Of a DNA stretch of 64,000 nt, positions 47,831-60,098 are shown piece after piece. Every line of letters begins with the position of its first letter. Position 1 is the first letter of the stretch. Source of the DNA: Bimastos eiseni (Eukaryota; Annelida; Clitellata; Crassiclitellata; Lumbricidae). The position numbers and the translations under genes are program-made. A model generated the notes under the pieces. The model searched no databases, had not been told where the DNA came from, and saw only the letters and a list, made by a program, of their open reading frames with translations. Location: NCBI GenBank assembly GCA_959347315.1, contig OY365810.1, positions 25,448,604-25,512,603 on the forward strand, given 5' to 3'.

Positions 47831-48403
47831 TTCCCCTTAACCTCCATCACCGTTTCAATTATAAAAGTCATCCATCTTAGCAGTCTGACAGTCTGACAGC
47901 CTGACTCTTTCATGTTCCTTGACATGGAATCCAGTTGTAAGCCGCCCATCGATTTTGCTTAGAACAAGTGCAAGAATGAGCTGGTTCCCTCTACTTTGCC
48001 AATGCCATTGTAGGACCATCCACGCCATACTTTGCACCATCAGTGCATTACCTATACGTTGGTTGTCCATCGAGCTAAGAACTTAGTTTCAAATCTGTCA
48101 ACCGAGGTATAGCCCGCCCCCCTCTTTTATGTGCTCACTTATCACGCATGCGATCAACGAAAACCCTGACCCTGTTGCTGTTACTCGCTCGAAAACGTTG
48201 TTTGTTTACTGGATTCAATGTCGTGCTTTCAGTGAAGTGCTCTGTTATGTCGTTCAAACGAAGCTCCTACTCATCTGGTTTATTTTGCGTCAACTCTGTA
48301 ATATGACTCTCTCTGGTTTACTGACCTGGATTAACTGATGGATTGACTTCGTCTGCGATTTCATTTGAAACGATCGTCGATTGGTGCCTCGTGCATTATG
48401 ATA

Positions 48404-48405
48404 AC

Positions 48406-48466
<61 letters not shown>

Positions 48467-48470
48467 CGAT
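48404..48470. repeat. (GAT)n trinucleotide array
   Basis: Uninterrupted ATGATG run of about 20 copies. Confidence 0.93.
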
Positions 48471-48519
48471 AACGACGACGCTTTAGTTTAGATTGCATTA
48501 TACTGGATTCAGTGGATTG

Positions 48520-48720
48520 GATTTGAGTGAGTGAGTCGGCCTGGGTAGATTAGTTAGCGAGTTAGTGAGTGAGTTACCGAGAGAGTGAGTTAGCAAGTGA
48601 GTGAGTGAGTGAGTTAGTGAGTTAGTGAGTTAGTGAGTGAGCGAGTTAGTGAGTTAGTTATTTAATGAGTTAGTTATTTAATGAGTGAGTGATTGGATTG
48701 GTGGATGAATGAGTTAGTGA
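48520..48720. repeat. Degenerate (GAGT/TAGT)n tract
   Basis: GAGTGAGTTAGTGAG words, the same type as the big array at 43332-44168 but broken up. Looser CAGTCAGT words continue to about 49000. Confidence 0.7.
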
Positions 48721-49064
48721 GTTATCAGCGTGTGAGCGGGATGGCGAGTGTGCGTGGAAGTCGAGCGATTGAGGTAGAGAGTGAGAGATCAAGTGTACTG
48801 TTCGATCGGTTAGATAATTAATCAGTCAATTTGTCAGTCAATCAATCTGTCGGCCAGTCTCTCAGTTAGTTAAGCGCATAAATGAGTTGTTTAACCATTC
48901 TATCAACAGTTCGCAACTGGTCAGTGAAGTTGTGAGTCAGTCAGGCTGTCAGTAAAATCGTGCGGATGGACAGATGGTCGGTCAATGCAGTCAGTGAGCA
49001 GCGGACGCATGCGGAACGGATGCTCAGGGCATTTATTGTTGAAGCATCAGCTTATGTGCGCTAG

Positions 49065-49247
49065 ATGAGGATAGGCTCTAACAACGTATGGACTGCCAGC
49101 CTCCTCATCAGTTGCTGCGGCTGTTTCCAATGCTGCCAAGCAAACGCTCCGAACAGCACGGATACCTTGAATACCAGGGCAATTAACCGCTGCAACCTCT
49201 CTCTCATTGGGATCCATCAGCTTAGCATGGAAATCTCACGGACACAG
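49065..49247 (+). CDS. Candidate first exon of a secreted protein
   Basis: The ATG follows an in-frame TAG (49062-49064). The 61 codons give MRIGSNN, a Leu/Ile/Cys hydrophobic core (WTASLLISCCGCFQCCQA) that looks like a signal peptide, then NAPNSTDTLNTRAINRCNLS with potential N-glycosylation sites NST and NLS. The frame meets a donor CACAG|GTAGGC at 49248 on a codon boundary (phase 0); reading through gives a stop three codons on. The Kozak context is weak (T at -3). No following exon was found, and the family is unknown. Confidence 0.4.
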
Positions 49248-49934
49248 GTAGGCTGAAGAAGACAAACAACGTGTATAATAATGTACACCCTAATCTGATT
49301 CTAGAGAATTTCTGGTACAGATCGCTAATGTCTCTGTCTCTTACATCATTTCTGCAACCTCTAGTTATTTTCCTGTCTAATATATCTGCGGTAGATAAGT
49401 ATTATTGAGATTGGATTTAATAGTTTGAAAAGCTTACATATTCCCCTATGTTGGATGCGTTCGGTTAAGTGAAAACCTCCTGAGTGCCTGAGCAGAGACC
49501 TGAGCTTTGCATAGCTTGCCCTCTACCGTTGAAACGACGTCGGTGAATAATTCCACTTTTTTCTTAAATGCTATGTAAGAGGTTGCCAAAATTATCCGAA
49601 ACCTACGAATCACCAAATGTGTATAGTAAGCCTGATAACTCTAAATGGCACCAAGTAATCGCATATTTAAATCCAGTATGGTAATTTGCATGTACGAATG
49701 TTTGTATGCATGTATTCATATAGATCTATGTATATAAGTATGTATACATATACATATATATATTGCGTACATTGTATGTTGGTGAGTAGGTATGTATATA
49801 TTCAGAATTCGTATTATGTAGCGATAAAGACTGCAGTTTCTTGTAAAGTAAGAATAAGCTTCATATGTTAGTTCAAAGTACTTTTTGTCAATGAAAGACG
49901 GTACAGTATGTGTAGCAGTATGCATTTATGTATT

Positions 49935-50094
49935 TATGCTTCTAAGTATGTATGCATGTAGGTGTGTATGCTTCTAAGTATGTATGCATGTAGGTGTGTA
50001 TGCTTCTAAGTATGTATGCATGTAGGTGTGTATGCTTCTAAGTATGTATGCATGTAGGTGTGTATGCTTCTAAGTAGGTATGCATGTAGGTGTG
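49935..50094. repeat. 32-bp minisatellite, five copies
   Basis: The unit begins TATGCTTCTAAGTATGTATG and ends CATGTAGGTGTG. Copies 1-4 are identical; copy 5 has one change (AAGTAGGT). Confidence 0.92.
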
Positions 50095-50350
50095 TATGTA
50101 TGCATACGGACGAATTTAAAACGCCAATCGTTGTGCTTTATTAAGTATCAATATATTCCTATATAGATGACTATAGAAAAGTTTTCGATCAACGATTTCT
50201 CAGTAAACTGTAAGATTTTATTTTATTATCATACAAAGTAATAAATTATCTCTGCAGATATTTTATTTTGAGAATTTATTAGTATTTTAGATTTGCATGG
50301 TAATTCTGCAGGGAACAAAGATGGCAATTATAGTCAAATAAGAAGTCAGC

Positions 50351-50518
50351 CCTGTCTTGTCACTCATGATTGTCACTGTCTTGTCACTCATGATTGCCAC
50401 TGTCTTGTCACTCATGACTGTCACTGTCTTGTCACTCATGCTTGTCACTGTCTTGTCACTCATGACTGTCACTGTCTTGTCACTAATGATTGTCCCTGTC
50501 TTGTCACTCATAACTGTC
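50351..50518. repeat. 24-bp minisatellite CTTGTCACTCATGAYTGTCA, seven copies
   Basis: Near-identical units with a few substitutions. All frames remain open (VTHDCHCL, LSLMTVTV, MSDKTVTV) because 24 is a multiple of three. Confidence 0.9.
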
Positions 50519-50911
50519 TTAGTTGAAGATATTGCTTTTCTTCGTTGTCTTTACCGGTGTATTCTTCATCGTCGTTGTCTTCTTCTTTCTCTTTATATTG
50601 GTTTTCCTTGTCTTGTTCATTTGTTAAGATAAAAGCTTAAGAACTATTTCAGATCATTTTGCCGTCATATAATATTATCATAATGAATCGGTTGCCTGAT
50701 TACATTTTTTGCTGAATAGAATACTGTGCTAAATTGCATGCAGAGGCCTAAATAGTCTATAGATATTTATGTCTGTGCATCCGTAATCAAGCACCGTAAA
50801 TACGATCGACTTGTATTATGTATACGCCTCCGCATCTATGATAATCCAAAGAAGCATTTTCCATAATTTCAATGTCTAGCTTCATCACTTATTCACCGAT
50901 ACCGAAAGCAT

Positions 50912-51003
50912 GGAGAGGAAATGGACTCCCCATGGAGTTGTGTAGAAGGAGATGGACACCCCATGGAGTGGTGTACAAAAACATGGACACCCCATAGGGT
51001 GGT
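50912..51003. repeat. Threefold ~35-bp repeat (ATGGACACCCCATGGAGTGG)
   Basis: Three imperfect copies; the 142-codon frame at 50952-51380 starts inside it and is not recognised. Confidence 0.6.
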
Positions 51004-51799
51004 TTAGGCGGTCATTCACGCATCGAAGCACAAACCGGGCTCGACGTTGCTTGACATTACTGCGCCTGCTTGTGACATATCAACAACGTCATGTGGTGAC
51101 GGGAGTTTTCACGACTCTCAAAATTTCGTACAAATCAAAACAAGACTATTTTGAGCAGCAGAGGCAGGAAGGACATGGAATTTTTAAAAACATCGCAGAA
51201 TTAGGTTTCGAGTGGGCCTGTTTTTTACGTTGTGTAATGACGTGTGTAATTCACTCATCAGATGGTGGAAATGGAATCTATTATCTCCATAGGAGGTACA
51301 CAGTGGTTAAAACCTTAAAACCAAAATCGCATAAAGGTTTATTCAAGGCTAACGACGTTGTAAGATCTGCCATTGATTGAACATTAGCCTATAGATCGTT
51401 GAAAATTCACAACCTGCCTCTAAAATGCATCTGCGAAGTCAACCAATATCTTTGTATCTAGTGAATGCATTGCTGAACGTCTGAACAACATCACTATAAA
51501 CAGAGTTCTGGTATTTTGTGACATATCGCATTTAGATTGAGTTCTTCCAACTAATAACGATTTAAATCTTGGCTTCATTTAAAGTGACTGATGTGATGCG
51601 CTGTATGATCAAGCGGCGCTTCAGAATTTACTAGATCGCAGTGCTTTGGAGAGGAATTGTAAAGTATTATTACATCAGGCAGCTTCACTTTTAGCTGTGC
51701 ATTATATTTTCAAGAGCCTTTAGACTGAGATTACTAAATAGATTAAACATTCCTTTGAGTTTCCATGGTAGCTAATCTCATGATTATGATGACGTGATC

Positions 51800-52858
51800 T
51801 TTAATGAATGTTACATGCACTTTTGATGAATGTTACATGCACTGTTAATGAATGTTACATGCACTTTTGATGAATATTACATGCACTGTTAATGAATGTT
51901 ACATGCACTTTTGATGAATGTTACATGCACTGTTAATGAATGTTACATGCACTTTTGATGAATGTTACATGCACTTTTAATGAATGTTACATGCACTGTT
52001 AATGAATGTTACATGCACTGTTAATGAATGTTACATGCACTTTTAATGAATGTTACATGCACTGTTAATGAATGTTACATGCACTTTTGATGAATGTTAC
52101 ATGCACTGTTAATGAATGTTACATGCACTGTTAATGAATGTTACATGCACTTTTGATGAATGTTACATGCACTTTTGATGAATATTACATGCACTGTTAA
52201 TGAATGTTACATGCACTGTTAATGAATGTTACATGCACTTTTGATGAATGTTACATGCACTTTTAATGAATGTTACATGCACTGTTAATGAATGTTACAT
52301 GCATTTTTAATGAATGTTACATGCACTGTTAATGAATGTTACATGCACTTTTAATGAATGTTACATGCACTGTTAATGAATGTTACATGCACTTTTGATG
52401 AATGTTACATGCACTTTTAATGAATGTTACATGCACTGTTAATGAATGTTACATGCACTTTTGATGAATGTTACATGCACTTTTAATGAATGTTACATGC
52501 ACTGTTAATGAGTGTTACATGCACTTTTGATGAATGTTACATGCACTTTTTAATGAATGTTACATGCACTGTTAATGAATGTTACATGCACTTTTAATGA
52601 ATGTTACATGCACTGTTAATGAATGTTACATGCACTTTTGATGAATGTTACATGCACTTTTAATGAATGTTACATGCACTGTTAATGAATGTTACATGCA
52701 CTTTTGATGAATGTTACATGCACTTTTTAATGAATGTTACATGCACTGTTAATGAATGTTACATGCACTTTTAATGAATGTTACATGCACTGTTAATGAA
52801 TGTTACATGCACTTTTGATGAATGTTACATGCATTTTTAATGAACATTACATGCATTT
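51800..52858. repeat. 22-bp satellite TGAATGTTACATGCACTTTT, about 48 copies
   Basis: A constant core TGAATGTTACATGCACT is followed by TTTGA, GTTAA or TTTAA. The three variants are interspersed in a patterned order rather than blocks. Two copies have an extra T. Confidence 0.95.
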
Positions 52859-55069
52859 GTAACGGATACGTCCAATACATTGTTCAGCTAATTTAATGCG
52901 GCTCATGAGTGCAAATCTTACGTTTGATTCTTCTGTTGGCTAGTATGTTATTAGGGGTTGTCTGGTTGGTAGCGAGCACAAGCACAAGTTGCTAACGTTT
53001 TAGCAGGGGCAAACATATCGATAGGATATATTTACAATATAGCTTCTTATGCTGCAAAACCATCACGAAAACCCAGCACATTTTCCGAATTATCGTATTA
53101 GGCATGCGGAGAACTCAAGCGAATAATTTCTTACCGATAATCGCTTTCATAAACAAGATTATACTGCAGCTCTCCCTCTATCTCTTTGTATCCGTCTCTT
53201 TCTCTATTTCGTTCCCTTTTTCTGTCTGGTACTTTTTCTCTGCCTCTGTCTGTCTGTCTGCCTCTGCATCTGTCTCTGTCTGTCTGTCTACTCTCTCTCT
53301 GTATACATATATATATATATATATATACATATATATCAGTTGTCAGGTTAAGCTAGTCTTTCTTCGCAGCATCTGTTATTCGCACCTTTTCGGTAGCACC
53401 TTCACCCCTTCACCGGCATTGCTGACATTTTCTAGATTTCCTCTGGCTCTGGGAGGTAATAGTCTACAAAGGATTCGACACAGAGTCCTTCGTGGTATTA
53501 CCATATTGCAATCAAATTGAATCGTCGCAATGGCAGCATCGAGCAAGGAATTCAGTCTAGAACAGGTTCTGTAGTTCACAAGTTGCATAGTTTACTTGTT
53601 TGCAAGGGCGGCCTTAGACGAGGCTGGTCTTTAGACCTGGTCACTCCGCGTACAAAGATACTGTACTCAATTGACCTATATTTCTGGAGTTCTTATTTCC
53701 TGGTCCAAAGCTTTGGAATTAATTGTTCAGTCCGGTGCTTGTTGTTACCAGTCATTCAGGCCAGAACTCGAGTCTCATTTGTTAAGCTTGCTACTCAGCT
53801 GACTTCTGGTTTCATTGACTGCTGGAGTGGGGAGCGATCTACTCTGATTAATCAAGTAGGGGAGGCTTTCATGCTTTGAGCATGTGCTGCGGAAGATTAG
53901 AGATTGTCTGTTGAAGGAGATAATCCCAGGCACAGTTCCTGGATCAAAAGCTAAAGAAGGACGACCTCAATTGCATGTATTAGTAAGATAAAACCGTGGA
54001 TTATTATTCGATTACTAATATAATAATACTCAGGCTGTTGAAGGAGGCAAGAAAAAACCTGAGTGGATGCAACTAAACTGTCCCATTTGTACAGTGCTGC
54101 GGTCAATGCAAAGCTGGTAGATCTACATCATATGATTGTAATTGTAATTATAATGACGACCATTTATATAGTTCCGTCGGTAGCAAGCTACTTCTAGGTT
54201 GCTTTACATGACGGTTCGCTGCAAATTGTAAAACTAACTCTCGACATTACATTGTATTGGGAAAGTCCGTAGTGATATTATCATTAAATTTGTCTAAGGT
54301 TACAGGTGTGACGAAGGCTTTTAGCGGTTTGCTTGAAGACTTTGCAGAATGGTATATCGACAACGTGTGAAGATAAACTGTTTGACACATCTAAATTCAA
54401 AACGCCTACTCCATCAGTGTCTTCTCCTCTTGACTTATATGTTGTTTGTCATAGCGCGACTTACATGTAGGCCGTTAGCCAACATTGTGACTTAGTGGCC
54501 TACACAAGAAGTCTTAACAATTCATTCTTGATTTCTGATTTTCCATGTTTGCCTTTCGACTGATAAATCCATCAGATTTCGTAGAGACCTCCTCACGGAT
54601 TGTCTTTCAATAATAGGGCGACCGTCTGTGACTAGTTGTTGCCATTAGGTTATTTTACTCAGCGAAGGATTAACAGAGTATATCGAAATTAATGTTTGTG
54701 TAATATCATTGGTGTGATAATAGAGCTTTATAACATAGTTGAAGGTCACTGAAGTGGATTATTCGGTTCTAATTTCACAGACATCTGTTGCGGTTCATTA
54801 CAACTTGCTCTCTAACTGATAGATAGATGCAGGCAGTGTCTGGCACTGCTGGTCAATTGTGGGCAGGCTTAACGGTATTATGTATTGCCTGTGGGAGCTT
54901 TTTAGGCGCCCATAAAATCAGGCACACTCACTAGTCGTGCGTAGTGGCTTCCATTATGTGTAAACAAATGGAATGAAAGACAACGAGAGACAGAGACAAG
55001 CAGAAGCAGGTGGAGATAAGACAGTGAGATAGACGCAAAGTGTGTTGAAAACAAAGGCATAACGAGAGG
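52859..55069. other. No convincing gene
   Basis: CT-rich sequence and a (TA)n run at 53290-53335. The frame at 53517-53879 is unrecognised. TTTATATAGTTCCGTCGGTAGC at 54161 resembles a dispersed-repeat start. The rest is blank. Confidence 0.4.
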
Positions 55070-55797
55070 TACGTAGCAAGAGACAAAGAGAAGCACAGAC
55101 AGAGAGAAAAAGAGAAGCACAGACAGAGAGACAAAGAGAAGCACAGACAGAGAGACAAAGAGAAGCACAGACAGAGAGACAAAGAGAAGCACAGACAGAG
55201 AGACAAAGAGAAGCACAGACAGAGAGACAAAGAGAAGCACAGAAAGAGAGACAAAGAGAAGCACAGACAGAGAGACAAAGAGAAGCACAGACAGAGAGAC
55301 AGAGAGAAGCACAGACAGAGAGACAGAGAGAAGCACAGACAGAGAGACAAAGAGAAGCACAGACAGAGAGACAAAGAGAAGCACAGACAGAGAGACAAAG
55401 AGAAGCACAGACAGAGAGACAAAGAGAAGCACAGACAGAGAGACAGAGAGAAGCACAGACAGAGAGACAAAGAGAAGCACAGACAGAGAGACAAAGAGAA
55501 GCACAGACAGAGAGACAAAGAGAAGCACAGAAAGAGAGACTGAGATAAGCACAGACAGAGAGACAAAGAGAAGCACAGACAGAGAGACAGAGAGAAGCAC
55601 AGACAGAGAGACAGAGAGAAGCACAGACAGAGAGACAGACAGAAGCACAGACAGAGAGACAAAGAGAAGCACAGACAGAGAGACAGAGAGAAGCACAGAC
55701 AGAGAGACAGAGAGAAGCACAGACAGAGAGACAAAGAGAAGCACAGACAGAGAGACAAAGAGAATCACAGACAGAGAGACAAAGAGAAGCACAGACG
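55070..55797. repeat. 24-bp minisatellite AGAGACAAAGAGAAGCACAG, about 30 copies
   Basis: Units differ mainly at AAAGAG/AGAGAG. All three minus-strand frames are open (368, 345 and 275 codons of LFVSLSV, CASLCLSV and SLSLCLCF repeats). These are not proteins: nothing unique flanks them and codon choice is fixed by the repeat. Confidence 0.95.
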
Positions 55798-56561
55798 TTA
55801 TGACAGATAGAAGGGAGTAGACAAGCGGCTTGAATAGTAAGAAAGTAAGTAAACGAAAGATGTACGGACAAATAAGACAGAAAGAGTTGGAGAGAAAGAG
55901 AAGGAGAAGGAAAAAATAGAGAAGGACAGGTGGGGAGAGACAAACAGTCAAAGAGAGACGGGCAAAGGCATAAAACGACAAAATACAGCAAAAAACTGCA
56001 TAAAGCAATCTGAAGAAAGAGCCAAGAACGGTATTTTAGTATCCGTTACCTAAACAGCTGAAGATGTCAAGGTTAACCCACAACATCTAGTGACATTAGC
56101 ACATCGCATCCGTTTCTGGGTCTAGATCAACAGGATTCACTTCTCTCTGGAAAGAAGACATTTAGGGCGTATTTGTAAATTGATATTCTCTTTAGCGATC
56201 AATTGCTTCACGTTCTGATCTTTCGCCTATTGACTCGAAATTCAGCTGAACGTACGCCATCCACACGACTGGAAATCACTTGTCAAGTGAACTACGAAAA
56301 AGAAATTCCTAGAACGGAGCATAGACCTGGCAAGTCATGAGATGCTTTCCAACGGAATCCTGGTACGATGAACAGAATGTTAAACGGAGCATTTTGCAGC
56401 AATCTTCGTGTGATTTATAGTTTCAAAGGCTTTCTTACTAATTCGCTCTTCTGTTAGTTGCCTTTTCGTACTTTCTTACAAAGACGCTCGACTGTCAGCC
56501 ATCTATCTGAGTGATGTTCCTTTCACTTTCTATCCTGAAACCTAGGACAACCGATTTACTG

Positions 56562-56604
<43 letters not shown>

Positions 56605-57789
56605 GTACATATATATACGAGCTCCGTATGCTATCATTCGCTAATATTTTATTTTTATTTGTCGCACTTAAGGGGTTCCTACATAGCGGGGAACATTCCC
56701 CTTGATAACTCCTGCTGATCATCAGTCTGAATTAATCAGTGATTTGATTTAACATGCCGCACTTAGAAATAATTAATGATCTATTTCCTTTGTTCAAATG
56801 ATTTATAAATGTTTATTGATGGTTCAATAAAACTCTTTTGATTGTTTGATTGACCATCATTTGTGGTTGCGTTAATCTTCTTCAAATCCGTACTTCGACG
56901 TGACTGAGGGAAGTGACATCTGACATTTGTGTCGTTTGAAATGTGTCTTTCGATCTAGCTGTTGCTAATATTATGGTTCATTCCAGCTGGTTCCTTATAC
57001 GTTTGGCCTTCAAGTGGCGCTATAGAAGCTCGGAGGTAACGATTGCGATTCACAGATTCACTGCGGCTCGCGATTTGTCTTAGGATTTGTCAAGTCATAT
57101 TTATTACAAGCGCACACTCACACATCTGCTTGTCAAGTTGACCCCACTCAGACAGCCATTCTCTTTATAACATTACATTACATTCTCAGCGAGTGTTTTG
57201 ACGAACGTCAATTTCAGATGATCGCCTACACACGCCTACTCTGTTGCTTCTCGTTATCAGCATTGGCACCCATCGGCGTTTGTCGAGTTGTTCGTGATTC
57301 GTCTTCAGCATTTTTATGTGAGAAGACTATTATTAGGCTATAACGTCGCCTGAGCAAACTTTGCGTCGCTGTTTGGCATACACCTGCGAACATTTTCTGA
57401 AGGTAACATTTTCTGAGGGTAACTGACGGCTAAAGACACATCTGAAAGCGTGCTGCAGAGATGCAGGTGCGCGAAGATTACCGAAGGCTGCGGAGCATGT
57501 GAAGGTGTGTGTTTGTGTCTTCTGGTGTGTGTGTATGTGTCGGTGTGTGACTGTGCGTGTGTTTGGGTTTGTGTGAGGGTAGTCTCATAAAATGGGCATG
57601 CGTACATGAAGACTTCATTAGCTTACGCCGCAAGTAACACACAAGCAGTAGGCCTACTGAACACTGATTTACCTGAAATTACTTGATCGCACAGATAATA
57701 TTTTGGTTTCATCTTGAGACACATCCATTATCATATGCTACATAGCAGTGTTTTAGCGCTCTCACGGAGCTCTTCGAATGCACTATATA
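55798..57789. other. No gene; small repeats only
   Basis: A (TA)n run at 56566-56600, a TTGAT-rich LINE-tail-like end at 56790-56850, a LINE-tail remnant at 57000-57050 and a (GTGT)n run at 57505-57570. Confidence 0.45.
57000..57052 (+). repeat. LINE 3'-tail remnant
   Basis: GGCCTTCAAGTGGCGCTATA followed by GAAGCTCGGAGGTAACG matches the tail at 16669 in order. Confidence 0.45.
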
Positions 57790-57824
57790 AGTGTTCACAT
57801 ACATGGATTCACACTTACATACAT

Positions 57825-58195
57825 GTATACAATACATATATGTATACAATACATACATATATACAATACATACATATATACAATACATATATGTATACAA
57901 TACAAACATGTATACAGTACATACATATATACAATTCATACATGTATACAATACATACATATATACAATACATACATGTATACAATACATACATATATAC
58001 AATACATACATGTATACAATACATACATATATACAATACATACATGTATACAATACATACATATATACAATACATACATGTATACAATACATACATGTAT
58101 ACAATACATACATGTATATAATACATATATGTATACAACCCATACATGTATGCAACACATACATGTATACAATACATACATATCTACAGTACATA
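57825..58195. repeat. 17-bp minisatellite TACAATACATACATGTA, about 21 copies
   Basis: Units alternate between ...CATGTA and ...CATATA endings for much of the array. Because 17 is not a multiple of three, the frames cycle, yet no stop occurs in several frames of either strand. Confidence 0.92.
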
Positions 58196-59572
58196 CTTGG
58201 CTGGCGGAGATGACTTGGTTGATCAATATAACGAACGCAGCATGGCATGCTAATAGCATGGCATGCCAGGCTTAGGCTTTGTTAAACCGTTTAGAAGCAT
58301 AGCAACGCTCAGTAACAATTGGATTTTTTAATTATAAAATGCAATTACATCCGACATTAAACAGTTATGCAGCTGCGCTAGATTTGTATTGTATTACACT
58401 CGGCTAAACAAAAACGTTCAATTAATTTGCCATTAATTTATTGAAGCAGGGAATAGTTAATTTCTGGGAGTCGATTAGTGCCAGACAATTACTCGTAATG
58501 TTATATTTTAGCTTAGGACTATACACTCACATGTGGCTGCAGAACGGTCAGAGAAATATTTCCTTCGAAAATAGGGCACGTAGGTATTGGCTAGTATATA
58601 TAGAGTCGAGAAAAATAGGCGGCTGTCGTGAACTCTAACCTAAATTCAACGATATTTTGTGCTACAATAGGATTCTATTCTATACAAATATGGATAAAAT
58701 TGTTTGACTGCCATGAAACTACACTATTTGCATCACAGATTCAAGTGCCGTCGTATTGTAAAGGCACACTGCCTAGTTGGCGGCAAGCGAAACATTTCTC
58801 CTCCTCAACAAATACCATGCAAACTGTGGCTTTGAATCGAACGCGGCTGTACTATAAAGCGATACATTGTCTAACTGACTAGGTCACAATTAAGGTGTGC
58901 GCAACAACAATGCAATGTAAGTGCCTGTAAACACAATATATCAGTTGGTGCAGTCACATTCACGTGATTTGATTTTGACAGATAAATACGGCATCCTAAT
59001 AATAATCAATTCGACAGATTCGAGTAGATGATTTTAAAAATTCGGCGTCGTATCCGTATACTATCTGTGGTAAGAACTTGGACCTCTCTTGCGACCATGT
59101 GTAGGATGTTTACATAATCAATGGACAGAAGCAACCGTGAAACCAGATAGCAGTCGTTTCATACAGGTCACATATCGCTGATTATCATAGATATATATAT
59201 ATATTATATATACAACGTAACAAAATAAAAACGGAACAACGCCGTTTTATTCAAAGAAATAAAAAACGAGAATAAACGGAAAGGTGAAATAAGGTCAATT
59301 TTATGGGTTAATAGCGCAGCCTTCTTAGCCAGCATTAAATAACAGTAATCGACGACAATTTTTCTGTCCTTTATCAGTTTGGTTTAAAAGAAATTGAGAA
59401 ACAAAAATACTGAAATTATTAAATCTATTCAAATTTAAAAGCCGCTAAGACAGAGTGGTATCCATCGTTGACCACCTGCACCATCCGTATAACTATTCTT
59501 AGACTTGCACAGTGTACAGATTAACTAGGCCTAGGCAGCACCAGACAACTCCGTTCTCGACCCAGAACACAG

Positions 59573-59765
59573 CTAAGCGGAGAACAGGAAAGCCTACATG
59601 CGCCTCCGGAAGAAGGCAGAGGGAAGAGAGAGAGAAGGCAGCCCCTCCCAAAGTGGAAGGGGAGACTGTTTCAGTTGGTGGGGTTCACGTCGGCAAACTG
59701 AGCCATGACAACGTTGATCCGTTGACTGTCAACACCGTCTGCCTGCACACAGCTAGACAACGCAG
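59573..59765. repeat. Dispersed repeat copy B (CGGAGAACAGGAAA family)
   Basis: CTAAGCGGAGAACAGGAAAG, GCGCCTCCGGAAGAAGG and AGAGAGAGAAGGCAGCCCCT match 33475-33550 in order; they diverge after about 100 bases. Confidence 0.55.
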
Positions 59766-60054
59766 AAGCGCACAGAGGCCATGGATTGGAAAAAAATAAA
59801 TGTTTCTATATAACAACAGCAAGTTAACATACAAGTGAAGTTGCAGAGAAAATAAAAAACTGAAAAAAACGTGACGAGAAAAGCACAGAAAAGTGGTCCT
59901 TTTTGAAGAAAAATAAAAAACGAAAAAACGTTTTTACATTTATATACATATATTATATATATATATGTATGTGCAGTCAAGATCTCCATCGAGTATAATA
60001 CCACGTACTTGCTCGTGATCGTAATCATAAACTCGAACTGTCTAATCCGGTACT

Positions 60055-60098
60055 CTATGACTATGCACAGGGCACCAGCTTATTCACGAGCGCTGCGT
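60055..60098 (-). repeat. LINE 3'-tail remnant
   Basis: GGGCACCAGCTTATTCACGA plus GCGC is the complement of the tail start at 16669. Confidence 0.5.

Noticed and set aside
50952..51380. 142-codon plus-strand frame
   Set aside because: Starts in a small tandem repeat, with no recognisable domain.
53370..53455. Possible 86-base exon with strong acceptor TTTCTTCGCAG and donor GGGAG|GTAATA
   Set aside because: The peptide (ICYSHLFGSTFTPSPALLTF...) has no recognisable feature and no partner exons; splice-like sites alone are insufficient.
54902..56008. 368-codon minus-strand frame resembling a polytopic Leu/Ser/Val protein
   Set aside because: Its body is the 24-bp minisatellite, and all three frames are equally open.
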